DNA of 64,000 bases from Terebella lapidaria. Its lineage: Eukaryota > Annelida > Polychaeta > Terebellida > Terebellidae. This document shows, piece after piece, positions 48,282 to 58,351 of this stretch. Position numbers and translations under genes: made by a program. The notes under the pieces are model-generated. The model did not search any database and was not told the origin of the DNA. It was given only the letters and a program-made list of their open reading frames with translations. The number at the start of each line of letters is the position of its first letter. The stretch's first letter is position 1. The stretch is taken from assembly GCA_949152475.1 (NCBI GenBank), contig OX424567.1, forward strand, positions 19,865,402 to 19,929,401, read 5' to 3'.

Positions 48282-48513
48282 AACAGGCAGAGTACATTGT
48301 GAGTAACCGTTTTTGATATTGTTTTGTATTATTTTGTTTTGTTTTAGATCTGGTCAGATTATTGACCATATCTTTGCATTCAGGCTTCTTCAAACGTTTT
48401 GTTTCCATTTTATACAATTGTTTTTATTTTTATAATTTTATCCTTCGGTTTTATCATCCAAATCAAATTCGTTCTGGTTTTAATACTTTCAAAATTAATT
48501 GCTGAAACGTATC

Positions 48514-50235
48514 ATGGCTCTTTCCAAACCTCCTCACTTCCGTTCTTTTTACACTCTTCTTCAATGCTTTCACCATCTTTCACTAATGCTCCAGCAGTCT
48601 CAAGGCCAAGTCACCAGGGCTTTCAGTAAAAAACAACAACACCTGGATGACTTCATTAAACCTGCTTGTTCTGGTCCTCTGATCAAACAAAAAATCTCCA
48701 AAATAAATCAAAATTGGGTACAAAACGTGACCGAACAATTGGTGGAACACTACGAGAGCTCAATTCAAAACCTTTTGGCCCACATTTCCTCTTTAGGTTT
48801 ATCTGATTCGGACATTGCAAATTCGGTAGCTCTCGTCATTCAGCAGGCTAAATCTCATTTCGGCAAAAAACTTCAGGCTTCCACCATCCAGAAATTCAAA
48901 AGCTCCACTCTTCCAAATTCCCCTATTCCAAATTCTAACTCTCAATCCAAACCTCAGACTTGTGAGGTTAAAGGTCACAAACACCCACTTAGTAATTTCT
49001 TCCCATGTAATATATCCTATCGTGGTATGAGATTCCCTTGCCTTGAGCACATCTATCAGTATCACAAAGCCCGGTACCATGACTGTCAACACCTAGCCAA
49101 TCGGATCCTTAGGGCTCCCCATGCAGGAGTGGCTAAACGTTTGGCTAGTGAAATCCCTAGCCTGTCCCCATTCTGGCATAAAAGTAAAAATGGAATCATG
49201 CGTCAACTTCTCCAAGTTAAGTTTAATTCTTGCAAATTGTTCCGTGACACTCTGATGGGCCTACCTGAAGGGTGTCACATTGTCCATCCAGTTCCTGACA
49301 GCCACTGGGGTGTTAATCGTCATGGTCAAGGCTCTAACTTCTTTGGCCGCCTCCTAATGGACCTAAAACGTGCCAACTCTCCTACTAACAATCCTAAACC
49401 CTCTCGCTCTTCACCTCCATTTTCAAATAACACCCTCCCTAAAACCCTTCCCTCTGTGTCCACTTCTAACCGCTTCCAACTCCTGGACACTCTCTCTAAT
49501 CCTCCTTGCCTCTCATCATCTGATGATTGGCCACCTCTCTCTCGCTCTTCTCCTGATAACCGCCTTAGTGCCACGCCCAAACGGCGTCCGCTCTCTCCTT
49601 CTTCTCCTGAACTCTCACCCTCCTCTCTACCTAAAGGCAAACGCTCTCGCTTTGCCTCTCCTAAAAACTCTCCTAACACCACTTTCCATGTCTCTCCTTC
49701 CACTATCAGAGGGCCCAAAACTCTTTGGGCCCTTCCTAGACTAACCTCCTCCACTGTCGTCCTCGGCTCTTCTAACCTCTCTCGCATCACCAAATCCCCC
49801 GTCAGTGATATCCAAGTTGTGTCTTATCCTGGAGCTTTGTTCAACCATCTCAGAATGATGTTCACGGCCTGTAAAAAATCATTTGATGCCCCCAAAAACT
49901 TAATCTTAAGTGTTGGCCTGAACAATCGAAGCTCCAAACCAAGTGTTACCTCAATTCCAGAGCTGAGGAATATGCTCAGCAGTGCTTTCCGAATCTTCCC
50001 CCACTCCAAAATTCTTATTCCAAAAATTAACTACTCAGACAATCTTCCGTCTGTAGAGAAACGCAACTTGGATATGATTAACAGGGCTTTGGATGACATG
50101 AGTTCACGTTTCAGCAATCTCACAGTTGTTAAACAATTGGATCCAATCAGGTTCTCTACACAGCCAGATAACATTCATTGGACTGAACAAACGGCCAATG
50201 AAATGTTGAAATGCTGGCTCAGTCATTTAAACTAA
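48514..50235 (+). CDS. Penelope-like element ORF1: NADAR domain plus SGNH-hydrolase-like domain
   Basis: Start chosen at ATG 48,514 (ATCATGG context); an in-frame ATG at 48,499 gives 578 codons, numbered here. Residues 1-150 look helical. Residues ~158-291 match the NADAR fold (YbiA/DUF1768): LSNFFPC 164-170, LEH 182-184, W226, VKF 240-242, SHWG 268-271 and GSNFFGRLLM 278-287. A Ser/Pro-rich basic linker follows (KRRP, KGKRSR, possible nuclear signals). Residues ~418-578 look like an SGNH hydrolase: LGSSN 422-426 (nucleophile block), YPGA 443-446, GLNN 473-476, DNIH 557-560. NADAR enzymes are known to cleave ADP-ribose/NAD-type N-glycosidic bonds, some from nucleic acid; SGNH domains occur in ORF1 of several LINEs. 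The role in this element is not known; a nucleic-acid-binding or host-defence-countering role is inference. Confidence 0.82.
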   Translation: MALSKPPHFRSFYTLLQCFHHLSLMLQQSQGQVTRAFSKKQQHLDDFIKPACSGPLIKQKISKINQNWVQNVTEQLVEHYESSIQNLLAHISSLGLSDSDIANSVALVIQQAKSHFGKKLQASTIQKFKSSTLPNSPIPNSNSQSKPQTCEVKGHKHPLSNFFPCNISYRGMRFPCLEHIYQYHKARYHDCQHLANRILRAPHAGVAKRLASEIPSLSPFWHKSKNGIMRQLLQVKFNSCKLFRDTLMGLPEGCHIVHPVPDSHWGVNRHGQGSNFFGRLLMDLKRANSPTNNPKPSRSSPPFSNNTLPKTLPSVSTSNRFQLLDTLSNPPCLSSSDDWPPLSRSSPDNRLSATPKRRPLSPSSPELSPSSLPKGKRSRFASPKNSPNTTFHVSPSTIRGPKTLWALPRLTSSTVVLGSSNLSRITKSPVSDIQVVSYPGALFNHLRMMFTACKKSFDAPKNLILSVGLNNRSSKPSVTSIPELRNMLSSAFRIFPHSKILIPKINYSDNLPSVEKRNLDMINRALDDMSSRFSNLTVVKQLDPIRFSTQPDNIHWTEQTANEMLKCWLSHLN

Positions 50236-52514
50236 ATCATTCTGAGAGTCCACCGAACTCCAGTACGACTAATAATGTTGTGAACCTTTCCAAATTTACA
50301 CTTTCGGACACACAAATCGCTCTTCTAAATCGTGGTTTGACTTTTGTTCCCACACCCAAAATAACATTGGATCCAATTGAACAAGCTGTGCAAGATTTTG
50401 GTAGAAAACTCAAACTTCAAAATTATTTTTCTCACCGTCCAAATTCATTTACAAATAGATCAAAATTCACTCCAAAATCTACCTGGACTCCACCCAATTC
50501 CATGATTGACAAGCCTGTTTTAGATTGCATTTCGGCAATATCTAAAGAAATTGAAAATTTGAAAATTCAACCAGAAACCAAAAACCTAACGAAAATGGAA
50601 TATAAAACTATAAAGGATTTACAAAATAACGTAGACTTGGTAATCAAAAAAGCAGATAAAGGTAGTGCAGTCGTAATTATGGATAGGCAAAATTATATTA
50701 ATGAAGGCCTTCGTCAATTATACAATCCAGCTCATTACCGAGAAATTGACACTCCTCTTTACTTAGAAAATTCAGAAAAAATAACAAAAATTTTAAAAGG
50801 ATTACGCAGTTGTGGATGCCTTTCTGGAAAAGTATTCCAATTTCTTTTACCACCAGAACGCCCTCGTCAAAGAAGATTTTATATGCTACCTAAAATTCAT
50901 AAACCCAAAGACTCCTGGCCAATTCCAAATGTAATGCCTCCAGGGCGCCCAATTGTTTCGGACTGCAGCAGTGAATCTGAAAAAGTAGCTATGTATATTG
51001 ATTCATATATAAAAGATCAAGCAAATAAGCATCCGTCATATATCAAAAACACGTATGACTTTTTAGATAAAGTTAGAGGGCTTGAACTAGATCCAAATTC
51101 TTTACTAATCACTTTAGATGTTGAAAGTATGTATACTAATATAAATCATGAAGAAGGTATCCAAGCAATTAAAAATGCATTCCCGACTCTGAAAAACAAT
51201 GAACTATTCAAAGGTATAATAGAATTATTGGAAATTTCACTTAAATGTAATGACTTTGAATTTGACGGTAAGACATTCCTACAAGTTTCAGGCACAGCCA
51301 TGGGTCAGAAATATGCACCTCATTATGCAGATATTTATATGGCTGAATTTGAAAAGCAAGCTTTACAAAAGTGTCCATTCAAACCAGATTGCTATTATAG
51401 GTATTTAGATGACATTTTCCTCATTTGGCCACACGGCACTTCCAAATTTAATCAGTTTCTCGAAATTTTCAATTCTCATAGGGCATCAATCAAGTTCAAA
51501 GCTGAAATTAGTACTGATTCAGTTAATTTTCTGGATACTACTTTGTTCAGGAGCAAAGAAAACACATTAGAAGCAAAAGTTTTCTTCAAACCAACGGATA
51601 CTCATCAGTTGCTGCATAAGCTCTCTTTTCATCCAAAGCACACTTATAAAGGACTAATCAAGTCCCAAGTTTTTCGATTTTTCCAAATTTGCTCCTATCC
51701 AGATGATGTTGAATTAGCTTGCCAAACATTATTCAAGGCACTTTCGAAACGTAACTATTCAAAACGTTGGCTTCGCAAAATCAAGAATGAAACATTGAGA
51801 ATTCTAAACAGTGAGGAAAGGCTAGGTGCTGATTTTCAGTTGCCCACTTCCAGCTCATCTGGCTCAAAACCTTGTAATTCTAGACTATGTCAAACATGTC
51901 ATTTAGTTCCAAATTGTCAAAATTTCTCAGGATCAGTTTTTGAACAAACCTACTCAATCAACTCAGCTTTGGATTGCAACTCAGAAAATATAATTTATCT
52001 ATACACTTGTAAGCTTTGCGAAAAACAATATGTAGGTGAAACCGGTAAATCACTCAAATTCAGAAACAATCGTCACCGTGCTGCAATAACTAGCTGCAAT
52101 GAGGAAAATGCATTATACAGTCATCTATCTAAATTTCACAGCAAAACTGAATTTTCCATCGATTGTTTTTCTCTTTTACCAATTGAACAGGTTTCCGATC
52201 TTGGTGATGAACTTTTAAACAAACAATGGCGACTTGAAAGGGAATATTGTTGGATTGATACTTTAGGCACTTTCGAGCCTCATGGCCTCAACGTTCAAAA
52301 ATTTACAAAGTATGACCCTTTGAACAAAAGTAAAAATAAATTCGACCTGGTGTATATAGTACCCTTCTCAAAAACAGGTGCTCTTTCGGCCCAAATTGTT
52401 AAAAAACATATGAAACAACTCAACAAAAATACTGATGGTGATATTAAAATAGCAACAGCTTACAAGAAGCATCAAAACCTTAAAGAACTTTTAGTCAGAA
52501 GCAGACTTAAATAA
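50211..52514 (+). CDS. Penelope-like element ORF2: reverse transcriptase with GIY-YIG endonuclease
   Basis: 767 codons, overlapping the end of ORF1 by 25 nt in another frame. The N-terminus has the family phrase LLNRGLTFVPTP. RT motifs in order: KADKGSAVVIMD (~146-157), RRFYMLPKIHKP, GRPIVSDCSSES, catalytic LDVESMYTNI (D303), SGTAMGQKYAPHYAD (~359-373), YRYLDDIFLIW (YLDD 398-401) and NFLDTTLF. A Cys-containing linker (CQTCH...C) leads to the GIY-YIG domain: NIIYLYTC (593-600), KQYVGETG, LKFRNNRHR, and a distal REYCWI. By family knowledge it makes cDNA primed at a nick cut by the nuclease. The overlap suggests reinitiation or frameshifting for expression. All catalytic residues seen are intact. 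Confidence 0.95.
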   Translation: MLAQSFKLNHSESPPNSSTTNNVVNLSKFTLSDTQIALLNRGLTFVPTPKITLDPIEQAVQDFGRKLKLQNYFSHRPNSFTNRSKFTPKSTWTPPNSMIDKPVLDCISAISKEIENLKIQPETKNLTKMEYKTIKDLQNNVDLVIKKADKGSAVVIMDRQNYINEGLRQLYNPAHYREIDTPLYLENSEKITKILKGLRSCGCLSGKVFQFLLPPERPRQRRFYMLPKIHKPKDSWPIPNVMPPGRPIVSDCSSESEKVAMYIDSYIKDQANKHPSYIKNTYDFLDKVRGLELDPNSLLITLDVESMYTNINHEEGIQAIKNAFPTLKNNELFKGIIELLEISLKCNDFEFDGKTFLQVSGTAMGQKYAPHYADIYMAEFEKQALQKCPFKPDCYYRYLDDIFLIWPHGTSKFNQFLEIFNSHRASIKFKAEISTDSVNFLDTTLFRSKENTLEAKVFFKPTDTHQLLHKLSFHPKHTYKGLIKSQVFRFFQICSYPDDVELACQTLFKALSKRNYSKRWLRKIKNETLRILNSEERLGADFQLPTSSSSGSKPCNSRLCQTCHLVPNCQNFSGSVFEQTYSINSALDCNSENIIYLYTCKLCEKQYVGETGKSLKFRNNRHRAAITSCNEENALYSHLSKFHSKTEFSIDCFSLLPIEQVSDLGDELLNKQWRLEREYCWIDTLGTFEPHGLNVQKFTKYDPLNKSKNKFDLVYIVPFSKTGALSAQIVKKHMKQLNKNTDGDIKIATAYKKHQNLKELLVRSRLK

Positions 52515-52621
52515 TCCAACAAAATTTGTTCAATGTCGCTCATTGAATTTTTATTGCTGTTTTATGTTATGTGTTACTCTTACAATTATCTTGTGCCAGT
52601 GCATTTTTTATTCTCTCCAAA

Positions 52622-53093
52622 ATATACACATATACATATACATATACACATACATACATACACATACACACATATATACACATACATACATACACACACA
52701 TGCATATATACATACACGTACATATATAGATCACTTAAACTTAATGATAAGTATGGCATTTAAGAAATAACGTCAAATTAGTAGTTACATTGTTTGCAAA
52801 AAGTATTTTCACAAGTTACATTATTAGAGTACAAGTCTATAAAATGATGCCTAAGCAGGGTGCTAAATCTCTTCCTGTTAATTTCGTCTTTAAATTTGAC
52901 TGGGAAATTATTCCAAACATTGGGGATACTATAATACACATTCGATTTGGACCAGTTAGTTATGGCGGACAGGCTGGCTGATCACTTATCTCACGCATGC
53001 CTGAGCAGGGCGTGTATACTGGATTGACTGAGAGGCAGATACTAGTGTTATGCTGGACGAGCTGGCTCATCACTTGTCTAACGTATGACTGAG
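52622..53093. repeat. Downstream 472-bp direct repeat bracketing the Penelope-like element
   Basis: Second copy of 47,764-48,235; see that entry. The minisatellite that starts in its last ~125 bp continues to ~54,200. Confidence 0.93.
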
Positions 53094-54200
53094 CAAGGCT
53101 TATATACTGGATTGACTGAGAAGCAGATACTACTGTTATGCTGGACGAGCTGGCTCATCACTTGTCTAACGTATGACTGAGCAAGGCTTATATACTGGAT
53201 TGACTGAGGGGCAGATACTAGTGTTATGCTGGACAGGCTGGCTCATCACTTGCCTCATGCATGACTGAGCAGGGCGTGTATACTGGACTGACTAGTGTTA
53301 TGCTGGCTTGCATACTTAACTGAGCAATGCTTATATTCTGGACTGACTGAGAGGCGGAGACTAGTGGTATGTTGGTCAAGCTGGTGTATCACTTATATCA
53401 CGCATGACTGAGCAATGCTTATATTCTGGATTGACTGAGAGGCGGAGACTAGTGTTATGCTGGACAAACTGGCTTATCATTAGTCTAACGTATGACTGAG
53501 CAAGGCTTATATTCTGGACTGGCTGAGAGGCGGAGACTAGTGTTATGCTGGACAAACTGGCTTATCATTTGTCTAACGTATGACTGAGCAAGGCTTATAT
53601 TCTGGACTGGCTGAGAGGCGGAGACTGGTGTTATGCTGGACAAACTGGCTTATCATTTGTCTAACGTATGACTGAGCATGGCTTATATATTGGACTGACT
53701 GAGAGGCAGAGCCTAGTGTTATGCTGGACTTGTCTAACGCATGACTGAGCAGGGTATGTATACTGGACTGACTGGGAGGCAGAGCTTAGTGTTATGCTGG
53801 GCAGCCTGGCGTATCACTTGCTCACGCTTGACTGAGCATAGCTTGTACCCTGGACTGACTCGGAGGCAGAGCCTAGTGTTATGCTGGACAGTCTGGCTTA
53901 TCACTTGTCTCACGCATGACTGAGCAGGGCTTATATACTGGACTGGTTGACAGGGGGAGTTAGTGTTTTGCTGGACAAACTGGCTTATCATTTGTCTAAT
54001 GATGACTGAGCAAGGCTTATAGACTGGACTGACTGATAGGCAGAGCCTGGTGTTTTGCTGGACAGTCTGGCGTATCACTTGCTCACGCTTGACTGAGCAT
54101 AGCTTGTATCCTGGACTGACTCGGAGGCAGAGCCTAGTGTTATGCTGGGCAGCCTGGCTTATCACTTGTCTCAAGCATGACTGAACAAGGCATACATACC
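52966..54200. repeat. ~87-bp minisatellite, second array
   Basis: About 13 copies of the unit described at 19,125-21,540 (TGCTGGAC..CTGGCTTATCA, TAACGTATGACTGAGCAAGG, TATACTGGA..TGACTGAGAGGC). Units near 87-89 bp leave short frames on the minus strand (repeating SVSPVYKPCSV), regarded as chance. Confidence 0.85.
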
Positions 54201-54860
54201 TAGAGAGAGTGTGTTATATGAAAAAATCCCATGAGGCAATATTGCGCCTGCATGCGTTGAACCAGCCAATAACAACTACAAGTGTACAAACCGTGTATGC
54301 CGAAACCAACACGTGTTTGTTTACTTGAGTCATTGTCATCATTGCCGAAAGTTAATTCGGTTGACGGCACACACTGTGGGTCGAGGCAGAATTATATAGA
54401 TACCATGTTGCAATATGTTTGTGGTGTTCATACTGAACCCATATCCATTTGACGATAGGTGTCAATGCAACGACCAAACAGGATGGTTGGGGATATAAGT
54501 ATAATTTTCAATGATACGTATGTATGACTGGAATGACCAAATCTATTATCAATCTAGATGTATTCAATTTATCATTAGAACGTAGAAGGCGCACGACAAA
54601 TGTAACGTTTATAGCCTTGAATGGCATTACCAGTTGTGCCAACAAACGAATTCTTTCCGGTATTATTGCCAGGACATAGAACATAAAAATGGTGTCAATA
54701 CCAGGTAACACTGACGCCACTTAGTTTAGGTATGTATTGCTCTTACGTGTAGAGCAGACGTATGTCTCACATGTACAGGCCTTACTGAAGTGAAGCGCGA
54801 CGGGCGAGTCCATTGTTCATATCCCACTCTAGGGGCGATATGAGGACCATTCGTGCAAGC
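54200..54860. other. Non-coding stretch between minisatellite arrays
   Basis: No recognised gene or repeat; short frames only. Confidence 0.45.
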
Positions 54861-55170
54861 CAGCATAACACTAGTCTCCACCTTAGTGATACTAGTAAGC
54901 CAGTCTGTCTACCACTACACTAGCTCCACCTCTCAGCCAGTCCAGTATAAAAGCCTTGCTCAGTCGAGTGTGCAAGCCAGCACACCACTAGGCTCTGCCT
55001 CTTAGTCATTCCAGTATACACACCTTGCTCAGTCATGCGTGAGACAAGGGATAAGCTAGCCTGCCCAGCATAACACTAGGCTCTGCCTCTCAGCCAGTCC
55101 AGAATATAAACCTTGCTCAGTCAAGCGTGCAAGCCAGCATAACACTAGTATCTACCTCTCAGCCAGTCCA
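54860..55170. repeat. ~87-bp minisatellite, inverted array
   Basis: Three to four units in reverse complement (AGCATAACACTAGGCTCTGC, CAGCCAGTCCAGTATA, GCCTTGCTCAGTC) relative to the arrays at 19-21.5 and 53-54.2 kb. A single forward unit follows at ~55,380-55,480. Confidence 0.8.
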
Positions 55171-55254
55171 AATGTAAGTGTGAAATAATACACTGTTACT
55201 GAGGCGATATTAGGGAAGCTTGTTAGGGACATTAACTTTTTTTACTTTTGAATT

Positions 55255-55375
55255 AACTTTTTTTCTCCCTAATGATTTACTCCCTGGGAAAAAGTAGAGA
55301 AACTGGGAAATAAATATTTAAAACCCGGCATTAAATATTAAAACCGGGAATTAAGTATTAAAACCTGGAGTAATA
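55255..55375. repeat. Short tandem AT-rich repeat (~21 bp, ~4 copies)
   Basis: TATTAAAACCGGGAATTAAG and close variants follow one another; a different CCCCATAAG-rich sequence interrupts the 19-21 kb array. Confidence 0.5.
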
Positions 55376-56319
55376 CTAGACTGAGTGAGATGCAGATCCT
55401 AGTGTCATGCTGGCTTATCACTTGTCTCACGCACGACTGCGCAAGGCTTACATTCTAGACTGGCTAAGAGGCGGAGACTAAAGTCGGCGCATAATTTATT
55501 GGCGCTGACATATCTCATGAAATTTCGGAACTTACTGACTTGTATTATATGACATTCGGGGAACGTTTGAACAAGCCTGTGACCAAAGTTGCTGACGTGA
55601 ATTCGAAATTTGTTTTTCACACAGAAGACTACTATTTCAATAAATACGATTCTCAATGGGATTTTACCATTGCAACAACGAGCGGGAAAGCATACAGTCA
55701 AAACAGTGGTGAATGCCAATGCAACAGCTCATTAATGCAAAGAAAAATCATTAGCCTGACCAGTGGTGTGCAACGGTCCGACAAATAACATGTGATGGCG
55801 TTATATGCTGTTCAAAAACGGATAGTGGTAACAGTTTGATGTCCCGGAATGGCTGAGAGTATAATTGTATATTTGCGTGAAAAACTATATGTCACAGGCA
55901 GAATAGGATATAAAACTATGTTTGATTGCAGTACATTGTTATCGCTAAGCAAATGAACACAATCAATATTCAGCAATATATTAATTGAGGATTTGGGGTG
56001 TTTAATTTTTGACCAACTGATATCCTGCCCGGCTATGCTCGCCTTGATCTCGCCTGAGTCATCTGAGTCAAATTATATAGCTCAGCCCAGTATTGGTTGA
56101 GGGATTGTCTCAAAGATGTCATGCCAGATTCCAGAAAAAAATGTCAAAATTCCTGGGCTGGATTGCGCTGTTGATCAATCAAACAAAATATTGATCATAA
56201 TATTGATCATAATAAATTTCAACGTACCGCTCATATGCTTATATATTCCTTGGCATATGAGCCAAAATACACGTACTCTATATACCATATATGTACATGT
56301 ATGTGAATTTTTCAAACTA

Positions 56320-57390
56320 TTTTTGTATTTTTCTTTGGCTAATTTCCGATCGTATGGTGTACGGCAAATGATCGTACGACGAAAATTCTCCATTATCGCA
56401 AATGTCTGCGCTCATAAGTCAAAGACAATCAATCTGACCAATCTGAAATTTAAAGGACCGAAGCGCTATGGCAGTGGCATGGTTCTCCTTAAATTTTGTC
56501 GGAATCAAATGGAAAAGGTTGCCATAGCAATGGAAAACGTGGAAATCACATAATTGGCTATAACTCCAGTTCTACTTTATATTAACAATATTTGTATTTT
56601 TCTTTGGCCAATTCCCAATCGGATGGTGTACGACCGATTATCGTAGGATGAAAACTCCATTATCGTGCATTATCGTCCATTATTGCCCGATGTCGAAAAA
56701 TTGGGGGTCACGGCATTGGTTATTTTTTTTACAGCGACTTTTCAGTGCATGCCAGCGCTCATAACTCGACGACACACAATCCAATCAATCTGAAATTTAT
56801 AGGGCTGAAGCGCTATGGTAGTGACTCGGTGCTCCACAAATTTCGTCAAAATCGGATGAAACAGGTTGCCATGGCAACGGAAACAGTGAAAATCCCACAA
56901 TTGTCTACAACTGCGGTTCTACTTAATATTAATTTTTCCAACTATTTTTGTATTTATCTTTGACCAATTCCCAATCGTATGGTGTACGGCCGATGGTAGT
57001 ATGACGAAAACTCGCCATTATCGCCCAATGTCGAAAAATTGGGGGTCACAATTTTTTACTTTGGGTCTTCTGAGATTCAAGACCATGACATGTTGCGAAG
57101 CCATTTTCGATCTTTTTGAACTATTTTCGTTCAGGAGCCGTGCTTTGATAATAGAAACATCATTGCGAAATTCAGCACAATATTGAGCGACAAGGTCAAG
57201 ATCTCGAAAAAGGTCAAAATCGAAAAGCCGCAATAGCTCTGCTTCAATATATTCATTATTAATTTCCCTCATTAATTTTGTATTTTTTGATAGTCCATTC
57301 CACATCATTTGCTATATGATCGATGGTCGTACGATCCAAATTCCCTTCTATCGCCCAAGGTCGACAATGTAAGGGTCATCAGCTTTGATC
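56320..57390. repeat. Degenerate tandem repeat, ~270-360 bp units
   Basis: The phrase TTTGTATTTTTCTTTGG, then CGTATGGTGTACGGC and CCATTATCGC recurs near 56,320, 56,590, 56,950 and 57,285. Between copies CATAACTCGACGACAC and GGACCGAAGCGCTATGG also repeat. GTTGCCATGGCAAC, a perfect palindrome, lies at 56,865-56,878. The rest of 55,480-58,350 is A/T-rich with no gene recognised. Confidence 0.65.
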
Positions 57391-58351
57391 TTAGTAACCA
57401 AATCTGAAGGGGCGAGGGTCTGCAATCTCTGATTGTCTCGTTAATACATAGATATATGTCCCCTTTGTCTAGATATTTATTGATAATACGTGTTTTCAAA
57501 CCTGTGTACTTTTTGTATTGCAAACATTTTCTGTTATTTTTTTCAGATATCACAATGTGTCACAAATATTTCATTACAACCAATTTTACAATATTTGTAT
57601 ATTCATGAGAAAGTTAATTATGTCTGCAAGACTGTAATATATTTGAAATAAATATGATTACCTGACATTAAGAAAACATGACAACATGTAACATTTGTAT
57701 GTATACATCAATTTACTGAGAAAACAATATATGTACATGTATCACAGACACATAGTCTACATCAAACATGTATTAATGTTTAAAATAATATAAATATTAC
57801 ATAATATATCATATACACATCAAATATTAGAGGAAGTTTAAAGTAAATTTATACAAATGTATGTGTATAGATCTGCATCATTCATAATTGAAATAACAAA
57901 ATCAGAGCATGATTTTGATAATTAAAAGAAAGTATCATGATGTTTTTCTCATGAATTTGTTAAATATCTCTAGAACTAATATATTATACATTAGAAAGCA
58001 ATAATAAAGCACCAGCTCAGAACAAAACATGCTAATTAAGATATTCGCTGCAAATGTGTAGCCTACATCGCACAATAAATAATATCATGACAATTTGTTG
58101 TAAAATTCTAGACACTCTAATATCAATACACTCTGGTAGCAGGAAAGGTGTTATCATTATGGTGTGTACTCGAATTTTTTACTATTTATATAATTTAACA
58201 ATTAGAACATGATTAATACAGGAGGAATGCAAATTTCCTTTTTCCAAGGAATACACATAAAGCTACTGTAAAGGATACATGGAACATATAATGAATGGGA
58301 CATTTTTAAAATTAAATATATTATCGTGCTGCAAAGTTTCGGGACATGCAA

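Larger units (their letters stand above)
48236..52621 (+). mobile_element. Penelope-like retroelement with NADAR/SGNH ORF1 and RT-GIY-YIG ORF2
   Basis: The 4,386-bp interior holds a hammerhead-like motif at its start, a 263-bp leader, two intact overlapping ORFs and a ~107-bp 3' region. ORF2 has the Penelope hallmarks (KADKGSAVVIMD, LPKIHKP, DVESMYTNI, GTAMG, YLDD and a C-terminal GIY-YIG nuclease). Intact frames and identical 472-bp flanks indicate recent insertion. There are no LTR-retrovirus features (no gag-pol, tRNA primer site or protease). Confidence 0.9.

Noticed and set aside
48799..49793. Antisense frames inside ORF1
   Set aside because: Shadow frames of a well-supported sense ORF; no motifs.
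47764..53093. Retroviral or LTR-retrotransposon LTRs
   Set aside because: The direct repeats lack TG...CA ends and promoter/polyA layout, and are built of host micro- and minisatellite. The RT is of Penelope type with a GIY-YIG nuclease.
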